The notes under the pieces: model-generated
What the model was told of the DNA's origin: nothing
Databases searched by the model: none
The model's input: only the letters and a program-made list of their open reading frames with translations
Assembly: GCA_030428825.1 (NCBI GenBank)
Contig: JAUIEL010000199.1
Location: forward strand, 1-10,230
Direction of reading: 5' to 3'
DNA length: 10,230 nt
Source of the DNA: a bacterium
GTDB lineage: Bacteria > Planctomycetota > B15-G4 > JADJEK01
Shown here: one piece after another, positions 1-5,953 of the stretch
Layout of the letters: every line of letters starts with the position of its first letter
How positions within the stretch are numbered: the first letter of the stretch is position 1
Program-made: the position numbers and the translations under genes

Positions 1-338
1 CGTTCGACCTCCCCGACCGCTACCTCCGGAACGAGGCGCGCGTCGACCTCGCCACTCCGCTCAACTTCGTCCACACCGCCGACATCACCGGCGGCAACAG
101 CGGCAGCCCCACCATCAACGCCGCCGGCGAGCTCGTCGGACTCGTCTTCGACGGCAACATCCAGTCCCTCCCGAACGACTTCGTCTTCAAGGCGAAGGAC
201 GACCGCGCCGTGTCGGTCCACGCCGCGGGGATCATGGAGGCGCTGGAGAAGGTGTACGGCGCGGACCGGATCGTGAGGGAGATACGGGGTGCTGGGGAGA
301 GCAGGGGAGAGCGACGAGAGCAGGGGAGAGCGCGCTGA
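1..338 (+). CDS. S46 family dipeptidyl-peptidase, C-terminal fragment
   Basis: This is the 3' end of a gene that enters from the left; codons run in frame from base 3 to the TGA at 336-338, giving 111 residues. The fragment carries the hallmark of peptidase family S46 (the DPP7/DPP11 type): ADITGGNSGSP, with the nucleophilic serine codon at 99-101, followed by GELVGLVFDGN and EALEKVYGADRI. S46 enzymes are chymotrypsin-fold serine peptidases that remove dipeptides from the N-terminus of peptides, normally in the periplasm or at the cell surface. The catalytic His and Asp and the helical domain would lie upstream, outside the window. The last 16 or so residues (after IVREI) are Gly/Glu/Arg-rich, come from a purine-rich tandem repeat, and are not part of the conserved family end. 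Substrate specificity (hydrophobic or acidic P1) cannot be read from this part. Family assignment is firm. Confidence 0.9.
   Translation, partial: FDLPDRYLRNEARVDLATPLNFVHTADITGGNSGSPTINAAGELVGLVFDGNIQSLPNDFVFKAKDDRAVSVHAAGIMEALEKVYGADRIVREIRGAGESRGERREQGRAR
297..332. repeat. 17-bp purine-rich direct repeat in the S46 gene tail
   Basis: The 17-mer GAGAGCAGGGGAGAGCG occurs at 297-313 and again, without a mismatch, at 316-332, separated by the two bases AC. A related GGGGAGAG lies just upstream at 294-301. The 19-base period is not a multiple of three, so the two copies are read in different frames and encode different residues in the C-terminal tail of the S46 protein. This suggests a recent tandem duplication by slippage at the end of the gene. 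Confidence 0.8.
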
Positions 339-372
339 CGCGGAGGACCGGCGCCGGTGCGGGCTCTCCGCG
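339..372. terminator. GC-rich hairpin between convergent S46 and tatD genes
   Basis: The 36-base gap between the S46 stop (338) and the tatD stop (375) is almost entirely an inverted repeat. An outer stem pairs CGCGGAG (339-345) with CTCCGCG (366-372), and a perfect 12-base palindrome ACCGGCGCCGGT sits inside at 347-358. There is no U-tract on either strand. Its position at the tail-to-tail junction favours a bidirectional transcription end or an RNA 3'-end stabiliser. The function is inferred; the symmetry is seen directly. Confidence 0.5.
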
Positions 373-374
373 CC

Positions 375-1181
375 CTATCCCGAGCGCGTTCCGAGCCCGA
401 AGAACCGTTCCGCCGTCCCGGTGGTCGCCGCGGCGACGGCCTCCGGCGGGCGGTCGGTCGCGGCGGCGATGGCGGCGACGACGTGCGGGAGGAGGCTCGG
501 TTCGTTCCGGCCCTTCCGCGGCTTCGGGCGGGCGGTGCGGGGGACGAGGAACGGCGCGTCGGTCTCGACCATGAGCCGGTCGTCCGCGATCTCCCGCACG
601 AGCGCCGGGAGGTGCGTCCCGCGGCGTTCGTCGCAGATCCAGCCGGTGATGCCGATGTGGAGGTCGAGCTCGAGGTACGACTCGAGCGCGGCGCGGTCGC
701 CGGTGAAGCAGTGGAGCACGGCGCGCGGGATCGCGGACCGGTGACGGGAGAGGACCTCGACGACCTCGCGCGACGCGCTCCGCTCGTGGAGGAAGAGCGG
801 GAGGTCGAGTTCGATCGCGAGTTCGACCTGGCGCTCGAACCACTCCAGCTGGACCTGACGCGGGGAGTGGTCGCGGTCGAAGTCGAGGCCGCACTCGCCG
901 ATCGCGACGACCCTCTCGTCGCGGGCGAGGTCCCGGAGCTCGTCGATCGTCCGCGGCGTGCAGCAGCGCGCGTTGTGGGGATGGACGCCGGCGGTCGACC
1001 AGAGCGTGCCGGGACGGCTCGCGGCGAGGTCCCGGGCCGCGCGGCTGCCGGAGACGCTGACGCCGGTGACGACCATGCGCGTGACGGAGGCGGCGCCGGC
1101 TCGCCGGAGGACATCGTCGAGGTCGCGCTCGAACGCTCGATTCGTCAGGTTGACGCCGATGTCGACGAGTGGGCAGGTCAT
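375..1181 (-). CDS. tatD: TatD family metal-dependent deoxyribonuclease
   Basis: A 268-residue TIM-barrel metallohydrolase of normal TatD length. It resembles E. coli TatD rather than the YcfH/YjjV branch: the N-terminus is DIGVNLT (residues 7-13), where the branch with an HxH pair has DTHCH. It also has STAGVHPH (62-69) and GITGWICDERRG (177-188). Expected metal ligands are present: Glu96 in AIGECGLDF, His132 in LFLHERS, His157 in VLHCFTG and Asp208 in VETDAP. TatD proteins are cytoplasmic 3'-5' exonucleases on single-stranded DNA and RNA, linked to DNA repair and DNA fragmentation. The gene stands alone, convergent with the S46 gene and divergent from the FGE gene. No clear Shine-Dalgarno precedes the ATG at 1179-1181, but MTCPLVDIGVNLT starts exactly where the family does. 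No Tat transport genes are nearby, as is usual outside enterobacteria. Confidence 0.93.
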   Translation of the reverse strand: MTCPLVDIGVNLTNRAFERDLDDVLRRAGAASVTRMVVTGVSVSGSRAARDLAASRPGTLWSTAGVHPHNARCCTPRTIDELRDLARDERVVAIGECGLDFDRDHSPRQVQLEWFERQVELAIELDLPLFLHERSASREVVEVLSRHRSAIPRAVLHCFTGDRAALESYLELDLHIGITGWICDERRGTHLPALVREIADDRLMVETDAPFLVPRTARPKPRKGRNEPSLLPHVVAAIAAATDRPPEAVAAATTGTAERFFGLGTRSG

Positions 1182-1226
1182 CCCGGGGAGAGGCCGGTGC
1201 GGAGACGGAAGCGGGACAGTGTAGGC

Positions 1227-1250
1227 GCGGCGCGGGGGTCGGCGCGCCGC
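1227..1250. other. 8-bp perfect GC stem-loop in the tatD/FGE divergent spacer
   Basis: GCGGCGCG (1227-1234) pairs perfectly with CGCGCCGC (1243-1250) around the 8-base loop GGGGTCGG, and TTT follows at 1251-1253. It lies 44 bases upstream of the FGE start codon, in the 113-bp spacer between two divergent genes. It could be a leader-RNA structure of the FGE transcript, a weak terminator, or simply chance in GC-rich DNA. No convincing -35/-10 promoter pair was found in this spacer. Confidence 0.4.
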
Positions 1251-1294
1251 TTTCCCGAGGTCGTTTCGCTGCCTGCGCGGCGTACGATGGCCCG

Positions 1295-2302
1295 ATGAGC
1301 CGTCCCGCGTCCGTGTTGCTGCTGGTCCTCGCGCTCGTCGGCTGCTCCCGCCAGGGGCCGCCGACCGCCGCCGACCCGGCCGTCGGCGCCGACGCCGCCC
1401 CGCCGGGGGACCCGCCGCCCGGCATGGTCTGGATCCCCGGCGGCGCGTTCGAGATGGGGTCGGAGAGCGGGTTCCCCGACGAACGCCCGGTCCACGAGGT
1501 CGTCGTCCGCGGCGTCTGGATGGACGTCCACGAGGTGACGAACGCGCAGTTCGAGGCGTTCGTCGAGGCGACCGGATACGTCACGGTCGCCGAGCGACCG
1601 CCCGACCCGCGCGACTTCCCCGGCGCCGACCCGGCGACGCTCGTCCCGGGCTCGCTCGTGCTCACGCCGCCCGACCGTCGGGTCCGGTCGGTCTTCGAGA
1701 TCTGGGAGTTCGTCCCCGGCGCCGACTGGCGTCACCCCGAGGGGCCCGGCTCGTCGATCGAGGAACGCCCGGACCACCCGGTGGTGCACGTCGCGTGGGA
1801 GGACGCCGACGCGTACGCGCGGTGGGCCGGGAAGCGGCTGCCGACCGAGGCGGAGTGGGAGCACGCCGCGCGGGGGACGCTCTGCTGCGCGCGGTACCCG
1901 TGGGGCGACCTGCTCCGGCCGGACGCGACCGATCGGCAGAACGCGTGGGAGGGAGAGTTCCCGTACGACAACAGCGGGGGCGACGGCCACCTCGGCACGG
2001 CGCCGGTGAAGAGCTACCCGCCGAACGGGTACGGGCTGTACGACATGGCCGGGAACGTCTGGGAGTGGTGCGCGGACTGGTATCGACCGGACACGTACCG
2101 CCGCTCTCCCCGCGTCGACCCGCGCGGTCCCGAGCGCTCGTACGACCCGGACGAGCCGGGGATCCCGAAGCGGGTCATGCGGGGCGGTTCGTACCTCTGC
2201 AGCGAGAGCTACTGCACGGGGTACCGCGTCTCGGCCCGCATGAAGTCGTCCCCGGACACGGGCCTGTTCCACACCGGGTTCCGCTGCGTGAAGGACCCCT
2301 GA
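1295..2302 (+). CDS. Formylglycine-generating enzyme (sulfatase activator), lipoprotein form
   Basis: A 335-residue protein with a full FGE-sulfatase (SUMF1) domain from about residue 45 to the end. FGE oxidises a cysteine in the CxPxR motif of sulfatases to C-alpha-formylglycine, using O2 and copper. Many SUMF1-domain proteins lack the active cysteines, but here both are present: Cys302 and Cys307 in GGSYLCSESYC, matching human Cys336/Cys341, with Ser299 at the place of human Ser333. Other FGE landmarks are GGAFEMGS, WRHPEGP, RPDHPVVHV, GKRLPTEAEWE, NGYGLYDMAGNVWEW and TGFRC. The ATG at 1295 was chosen because it begins a lipoprotein signal: MSRP, a hydrophobic stretch, and the lipobox LVGC with Cys17. 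A longer frame to 1169 would bury this signal behind 42 low-complexity residues. The Shine-Dalgarno is weak. A lipid-anchored, exported FGE is unusual; no sulfatase gene is in the window. Confidence 0.88.
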   Translation: MSRPASVLLLVLALVGCSRQGPPTAADPAVGADAAPPGDPPPGMVWIPGGAFEMGSESGFPDERPVHEVVVRGVWMDVHEVTNAQFEAFVEATGYVTVAERPPDPRDFPGADPATLVPGSLVLTPPDRRVRSVFEIWEFVPGADWRHPEGPGSSIEERPDHPVVHVAWEDADAYARWAGKRLPTEAEWEHAARGTLCCARYPWGDLLRPDATDRQNAWEGEFPYDNSGGDGHLGTAPVKSYPPNGYGLYDMAGNVWEWCADWYRPDTYRRSPRVDPRGPERSYDPDEPGIPKRVMRGGSYLCSESYCTGYRVSARMKSSPDTGLFHTGFRCVKDP

Positions 2303-2322
2303 TCGGCTCTTCACGTTCGACG

Positions 2323-2342
2323 GCCGCGATCTTCGGCGCGGC
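2323..2342 (+). terminator. Possible hairpin terminator after the FGE gene
   Basis: GCCGCG (2323-2328) pairs with CGCGGC (2337-2342) across an 8-base loop, 21 bases after the FGE stop codon, and is followed only by TTG. A second short stem, AGTCGG (2383-2388) with CCGACT (2393-2398) around AGCG, lies further on, 27 bases before the phosphoesterase start. Neither has a U-tract. The 122-base gap could therefore hold the end of one transcript and the start of the next. I see no clear promoter in it. Confidence 0.3.
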
Positions 2343-2424
2343 TTGATCGCATGCCCTCGTCATCCTGACGCCCTCGGCCGATAGTCGGAGCGCCGACTCC
2401 GGATCGAAGAGGCATCGCGGATCC

Positions 2425-3300
2425 ATGACCGAGGTCGCCCCGCGCCGCTGGCGCTCCATCTGGCTCTCCGACGTCCATCTCGGGACGCGGGGGTGCCAAG
2501 CCGAACTGCTCCTCGAGTTCCTCCGCCACAACCGCGCCGACCGCATCTACCTGGTCGGGGACATCATCGACTTCTGGGCGATGCGGCGCGGTCTGTACTG
2601 GCCCCCCTCGCACGGGAGGCTCCTGCAGCGGTTCCTCGAGCTCGCGCGCCGCGGCACCGAGGTCGTGTACGTGCCGGGGAACCACGACGAGTCGCTGCGC
2701 GAGTACCGGGGGCTGACGTACCAGGGCCTTCGGATCGAGCGGACGGCCGTCCACGAGGGCCCGGACGGGCGGCGGTACCTCGTCCTGCACGGCGACGAGT
2801 TCGACATGGTCGTCAAGAACATGCCGTGGCTCTCGAAGATCGGCGACGTCGGCTACTCGGTGCTGCTCTGGATGAACCACTGGTTCAACGTCGGTCGCCG
2901 CGTGCTCGGGCTCCGATACTGGTCGCTCTCCGCCTACGTGAAGCTGCGGGTGAAGAACGCGGTGCAGTACATCAGCCGGTTCGAGGAGCTGGTCGCGGAG
3001 ACCGCTCGCCGGCGCAAGTTCGACGGCGTGATCTGCGGTCACATCCACCACGCGGAGATCCGGGAGATCGACGGCGTGGTCTACATGAACGACGGCGACT
3101 GGGTCGAGTCGAACACCGCGCTGGTCGAGACGTTCGCCGGCGACTTCGAGATCCTCCGCTGGAACGAGGAGCGGCCGCATGCGGATCCTGCTCGTGACCG
3201 ACGCGTGGCACCCGCAGGTGAACGGAGTGACGCGCACGCTCTCGCGGAGCGTGACGGAGCTCGAGCGCCTCGGCCACACCGCGTCGGTGCTCGCCCCTGA
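2425..3300 (+). CDS. Calcineurin-like metallophosphoesterase, LpxH-related (COG2908 type)
   Basis: A 291-residue cytoplasmic metallophosphatase. All dimetal-site motifs are present: SDVHLG (Asp16, His18), GDIIDFW (Asp46), GNHDE (Asn86, His87), LHGDEFD (His122) and CGHIHH (His206, His208). The family is often named UDP-2,3-diacylglucosamine diphosphatase after LpxH. However, this protein has GNHD where LpxH has GNRD, and it belongs to the longer subgroup with MPWLSKIGDVGY and YWSLSAYVKLRVKNAV, whose substrate I do not know to be proven. The next gene, a glycosyltransferase, starts inside it, a pairing common for this subgroup, so a role in envelope lipid or glycolipid synthesis is likely. The recognisable domain ends near residue 247 (FEILRWNEE). 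The last 40 residues lie wholly in the overlap with the next gene, are Arg/Ala-rich, and look like read-through after loss of an earlier stop. Confidence 0.85.
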   Translation: MTEVAPRRWRSIWLSDVHLGTRGCQAELLLEFLRHNRADRIYLVGDIIDFWAMRRGLYWPPSHGRLLQRFLELARRGTEVVYVPGNHDESLREYRGLTYQGLRIERTAVHEGPDGRRYLVLHGDEFDMVVKNMPWLSKIGDVGYSVLLWMNHWFNVGRRVLGLRYWSLSAYVKLRVKNAVQYISRFEELVAETARRRKFDGVICGHIHHAEIREIDGVVYMNDGDWVESNTALVETFAGDFEILRWNEERPHADPARDRRVAPAGERSDAHALAERDGARAPRPHRVGARP

Positions 3301-4171
3301 CCGTTTCCTGTCGCTGCCGTGCCCCGGCGAGCCTTCGATCCGGCTCGCGGTCCCGCGACCGGGGGAGATCCCGACGCGGCTGGACGAGCACGAGCCGGAC
3401 GCCATCCACCTCGCGACCGAGGGGCCGCTCGGGTGGGCGACGCGCAGCTACTGCCTCCGCGTCGGGATCCCGTTCACGACCTCGTACTGCACGCGGTGGC
3501 CGGAGTACCTCCACGCGCGCTGCCGGTTCCCCCGCGAGGTCGCGTACGACGTGATGCGCGGCTACCACGGCGCCGCGGTCCGCACGACCGTCGCGTCGCC
3601 CGGGCTGCTCGCCGAGCTCGAGGAGCGCGGCTTCGAACGCCTCGTGCCGTGGAGCCGCGGCGTCGACCTCGAGCGGTTCCGGCCGCGGCCGAAGACCGAC
3701 CGCTGGCCGCGCCCGCTCCACCTCTACGTCGGTCGCGTGGCGCCGGAGAAGAACCTCGAGGCGTTCCTCCGCCTCGAGCTGGAGGGGACGAAGCTCGTCG
3801 TCGGCGACGGCCCCGCCCTCGCGGACCTCAGGAGCCGCTACCCGGACGCCGTCTTCGCGGGGACGAAGGTCGGCGAGGAGCTCGCCGAGCTGTACGCCGA
3901 CGCGGACGTCTTCGTCTTCCCGAGCCTCACCGACACGTTCGGCCTGGTCGTGCTGGAGGCGCTCGCGTCGGGCGTCCCGGTCGCGGCGTTCCCGGTGCGC
4001 GGCCCGCTCGACATCCTCGGCGACACGAACGCCGGCGCGCTCGACGATCACCTCGACGTCGCGATCTCGCGCGCCCTCGAGCTCGACCCCGCGACCTGCC
4101 GCGAGACCGCCGCGCGGTGGAGCTGGACCGAGAGCGCCCGCCAGCTGGTCGACGCCCTCGCCCCGCGGTAG
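3179..4171 (+). CDS. Family GT4 glycosyltransferase (MgtA/SqdX-like)
   Basis: A 330-residue retaining GT-B fold glycosyltransferase. The N-terminal acceptor domain opens with VTDAWHPQVNGVTRTL (residues 6-21), whose glycine-rich loop is typical of GT4. The C-terminal nucleotide-sugar domain (Glycos_transf_1) includes LYVGRVAPEKNLEAF from residue 182, LVVGDGPALADL, and SLTDTFGLVVLEALASGVPVAA, which holds the donor-binding E-x7-E-like region. Its closest style is that of diacylglycerol or phosphatidylinositol sugar transferases such as MgtA and SqdX. Donor and acceptor cannot be told from sequence. The start at ATG 3179 fits the family exactly and lies 122 bp inside the phosphoesterase gene, so the two are almost certainly co-transcribed. 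An oddity is SYCTRWPEY with Cys104, where relatives usually have SYHT. No signal peptide or transmembrane helix is seen, so membrane association would be peripheral. Confidence 0.87.
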   Translation: MRILLVTDAWHPQVNGVTRTLSRSVTELERLGHTASVLAPDRFLSLPCPGEPSIRLAVPRPGEIPTRLDEHEPDAIHLATEGPLGWATRSYCLRVGIPFTTSYCTRWPEYLHARCRFPREVAYDVMRGYHGAAVRTTVASPGLLAELEERGFERLVPWSRGVDLERFRPRPKTDRWPRPLHLYVGRVAPEKNLEAFLRLELEGTKLVVGDGPALADLRSRYPDAVFAGTKVGEELAELYADADVFVFPSLTDTFGLVVLEALASGVPVAAFPVRGPLDILGDTNAGALDDHLDVAISRALELDPATCRETAARWSWTESARQLVDALAPR

Positions 4172-4176
4172 CCGGG

Positions 4177-4235
4177 CGTCGAAGCAGGCGTGCGGGTCGG
4201 CGGCGCCCCCGCGCACCCGCGGCGCGTCTTCGACG
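4177..4235. terminator. Large interrupted hairpin between convergent genes
   Basis: Outer arms CGTCGAAG (4177-4184) and CTTCGACG (4228-4235) are perfect complements. Inside them, GCGGGT (4192-4197) pairs with ACCCGC (4215-4220). The two stems are separated by symmetrical 7-base internal arms. The element fills most of the 79-base gap between the glycosyltransferase stop (4171) and the DUF2911 gene stop (4251). The dyad is seen directly; its use as a bidirectional terminator is inferred from the tail-to-tail position. No U-tract is present. Confidence 0.5.
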
Positions 4236-4250
4236 GACCGGTCGCGCCCG

Positions 4251-5252
4251 TCACCGGACGAGGGCGACGTACGGCACGGTCAGCTCGTGAGGCCCGAACC
4301 GGACGCGGAGGTCCCCTTCGGTCACGACCTCCTCCGACGGGACGAACTCGAGCCGAAGCGTCTCCTCGATCTCGTCGACGCGCCGGTGCCGGAGCTCGAT
4401 CTCCGTCCCGCCGACGAACCGCGTCAGGTGCGCCACCGACGGGTCGAAGGCGTGCGCCCGCACCTTCCGCGGGTCGAGCACGACGAGGACCTCGCGGCCG
4501 TCCGGCGTCCGCTCCAGGGCGAGGAAGTGGAGCCCGGCCGGGACGGTCACGCCGCCGAGTTCGACGTCGACGCTCGCGTCGAGGCTGGTCCAGAAGTCCT
4601 TCCCGAACCGCCAGCGGCGCCCGTCGAGGTCGCCCGACCCGAGCTTCGCGTCGAACGCGTCGTCCCATCCGACCTTCCCCCAGTCGAGGTGGAGCTGACC
4701 GGGCGCGACCTTCCCGTCGTAGAACGCGAGGCGCGCCCCCATCCGCTCGGTCACCGAAGCGTACGACGTGAGCGGCCGCGCGTCGTCCGGGCCGAGCTTC
4801 TCCAGGAACGCCGCGAACCGCGGGTCGGCGCGGAGCGACTCGAGGTCCGCGTCCCGCCCGGCGTGCGCGCGCTGGTCGAACCCCGCCGCCGCGGCCCGGT
4901 CGAGCCACTCGAACGCCGTATCCGTCTCGCCGCGGAGGGCGAGGACGCACGCCGCGTTGTACGCGGCGGTCGCGCCGATCCCCGGGAACGCCGCGGCCCG
5001 CTCGTGGAGGACCAGCGCCTCGTCGAGCCGCCCGAGCGCGTGCAGCGCGAACCCCTTCCGGTAGAGCGCCTGCGCGTCGTCCGGCCGCTCGGCCAGGATC
5101 GCGTCGCACAGCTCGATCGCCCGCGGCCACTCCCCCCGCGCGAAGACGGCCTCCAGCGCCTCGGCCGGGCGCTCGTCCCCGCCCCCGAACGCCAACGCCG
5201 CGCCGATCACCACTCCGGCGACGCCGGACCCGCACCCGTTCGAACTCCTCAT
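4251..5252 (-). CDS. Exported TPR protein with C-terminal DUF2911 domain
   Basis: A 333-residue protein. The N-terminus (MRSSNGCGSGVAGVVIGAA, then LAFGGG) looks like a Sec signal peptide with cleavage near residue 24-30, so the product is probably periplasmic. Residues about 30-150 hold TPR-like helices (EWPRAIELCDAILAERPDDAQALYRKG, split here as EWPRAIELCDAILAERP and DDAQALYRKGFALHALG; then ATAAYNAACVLALRG) and a closing LRADPRFAAFLEKL unit. From about residue 165 to the end it matches the DUF2911 pattern: RFGKDFWTSLDASVDVEL, VTVPAGLHFLAL, LRLEFVP and a final LTVPYVAL. This is a beta-rich domain of unknown function common in Bacteroidota and Planctomycetota. The start is well supported by an AGGAGGT Shine-Dalgarno four bases from the ATG. 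The gene is divergent from the sigma-kinase pair and convergent with the glycosyltransferase. No enzymatic motif is visible. Identification as TPR plus DUF2911 is by pattern only. Confidence 0.75.
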   Translation of the reverse strand: MRSSNGCGSGVAGVVIGAALAFGGGDERPAEALEAVFARGEWPRAIELCDAILAERPDDAQALYRKGFALHALGRLDEALVLHERAAAFPGIGATAAYNAACVLALRGETDTAFEWLDRAAAAGFDQRAHAGRDADLESLRADPRFAAFLEKLGPDDARPLTSYASVTERMGARLAFYDGKVAPGQLHLDWGKVGWDDAFDAKLGSGDLDGRRWRFGKDFWTSLDASVDVELGGVTVPAGLHFLALERTPDGREVLVVLDPRKVRAHAFDPSVAHLTRFVGGTEIELRHRRVDEIEETLRLEFVPSEEVVTEGDLRVRFGPHELTVPYVALVR

Positions 5253-5256
5253 CGTG

Positions 5257-5264
5257 ACCTCCTC
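5257..5264 (-). promoter_or_regulatory. Strong ribosome binding site of the DUF2911 gene
   Basis: Read on the minus strand, GAGGAGGT lies four bases before the ATG (CACG spacer). It is the best anti-Shine-Dalgarno match in the window and fixes the start of the DUF2911 gene at 5252. Confidence 0.8.
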
Positions 5265-5312
5265 GGATTCGAGCTTCGGACATCCCCGGTAGGCCCGCCG
5301 GGCGCGCGGCCG

Positions 5313-5341
5313 GACGGCGGAAATCGACGTCGTCCGCCGCC
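5313..5341. promoter_or_regulatory. Dyad in the divergent spacer upstream of the sigma factor
   Basis: GACGGCGGA (5313-5321) faces TCCGCCGCC (5333-5341), pairing at eight of nine positions. The 11-base centre includes the palindrome CGACGTCG (5325-5332). It lies in the 113-base spacer between the divergent DUF2911 and sigma-factor genes, 24 bases from the sigma start codon. An operator shared by both genes or a leader hairpin are both possible. The role is inferred, and no promoter boxes could be assigned with confidence. Confidence 0.35.
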
Positions 5342-5365
5342 GGCGCCGCCGTACCCTGGACCGGC

Positions 5366-5953
5366 ATGGCCTGGAAGAGCACCCGTCCCTCGCTCCTCGA
5401 GCGCGTCCGCGACCCGGCCGACGGCGCGGCGTGGCGCGCGTTCGACGCCCGGTACGGCGAGCCGATCGTCCGGTACCTCCAGGCCCGCGGCCTCCAGCGC
5501 GCCGACGCCGAGGACCTCCGCCAGCAGGTGCTCGTCTCCCTCCTCTCGGCCCTCCGCCGGTTCGAGTACCGCCCCGAACGCGGGAAGTTCCGCGGCTACC
5601 TCGGTCGCATCACGCGAAACGCCCTCTCCCGCCACCTCGGCCGTCCGAACCCGGGCGCCCGCGACCTAGAGGATGTCGTGGAGCCGAAGGACGACGAGCC
5701 GGACGACCCGGAGTGGGAGCGCGAATGGACGGCCCACCACCTCCGGCGGGCGATGCGCGTGGTGCGCAGCTCGTTCGACGCCCGGAACGTCGCCGCGTTC
5801 GATCGGCTCCTCGCCGGCGCCTCGCTCGAGGAGGTCGCCGCCGATTCGGGCCTGACGAAGGAGACCCTCCAGAAGGTGAAACAGCGGATCCGCGATCGAC
5901 TGCGCGAGCTGATCGAGCGCCAGGTCGCCGAGGAGGACGGGCTCGTTGGATGA
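5366..5953 (+). CDS. ECF-type RNA polymerase sigma factor
   Basis: A 195-residue sigma-70 family protein with only regions 2 and 4, as in ECF sigma factors. Region 2 spans about residues 10-95: LLERVRDPADGAAWRAFDARYG, written as LLERVRDPADGAAW then RAFDARYGEPIVRYLQ, the core ADAEDLRQQVLVSLL, and the DNA-contacting GKFRGYLGRITRNALSRHL. After an acidic linker (DEPDDPEWERE), region 4 lies at about 130-190 with the helix-turn-helix SLEEVAADSGLTKETLQKV followed by QRIRDRL. The opening TRPSLLERVRDPAD and the downstream Ser/Thr kinase are typical of planctomycete ECF factors, several groups of which are linked to Pkn-type kinases instead of an anti-sigma factor. None is seen here. It would direct RNA polymerase to a small regulon, possibly under control of the kinase next door. 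Its 3' end overlaps the kinase gene by 8 bases, which implies translational coupling. The Shine-Dalgarno at ATG 5366 is poor. Confidence 0.87.
   Translation: MAWKSTRPSLLERVRDPADGAAWRAFDARYGEPIVRYLQARGLQRADAEDLRQQVLVSLLSALRRFEYRPERGKFRGYLGRITRNALSRHLGRPNPGARDLEDVVEPKDDEPDDPEWEREWTAHHLRRAMRVVRSSFDARNVAAFDRLLAGASLEEVAADSGLTKETLQKVKQRIRDRLRELIERQVAEEDGLVG
5931..5936 (+). promoter_or_regulatory. Ribosome binding site deciding the kinase start
   Basis: AGGAGG lies nine bases before TTG 5946, inside the end of the sigma gene. The nearest ATG (5950) is in a different frame that stops at 6045, and no in-frame ATG occurs before the kinase glycine loop. The site therefore supports a TTG start for the kinase. 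Confidence 0.7.

Noticed and set aside
1169..1294. Upstream extension of the FGE frame (start at 1169)
   Set aside because: The 42 extra residues are low-complexity, overlap the tatD start and would displace the lipoprotein signal that begins at 1295.
232..1665. Long minus-strand open frame across tatD and the FGE gene
   Set aside because: It is low-complexity and crosses both the tatD start and the FGE lipoprotein signal. It is a shadow frame.
2343..2385. TTGATC and GATAGT as a sigma-70 promoter before the phosphoesterase
   Set aside because: The spacing between the boxes is about 31 bases, far from the usual 17.
5318..5332. GGAAAT as an ECF-type -35 box for autoregulation of the sigma gene
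   Set aside because: It does not match GGAAC well, and no -10 element at proper spacing was found before ATG 5366.
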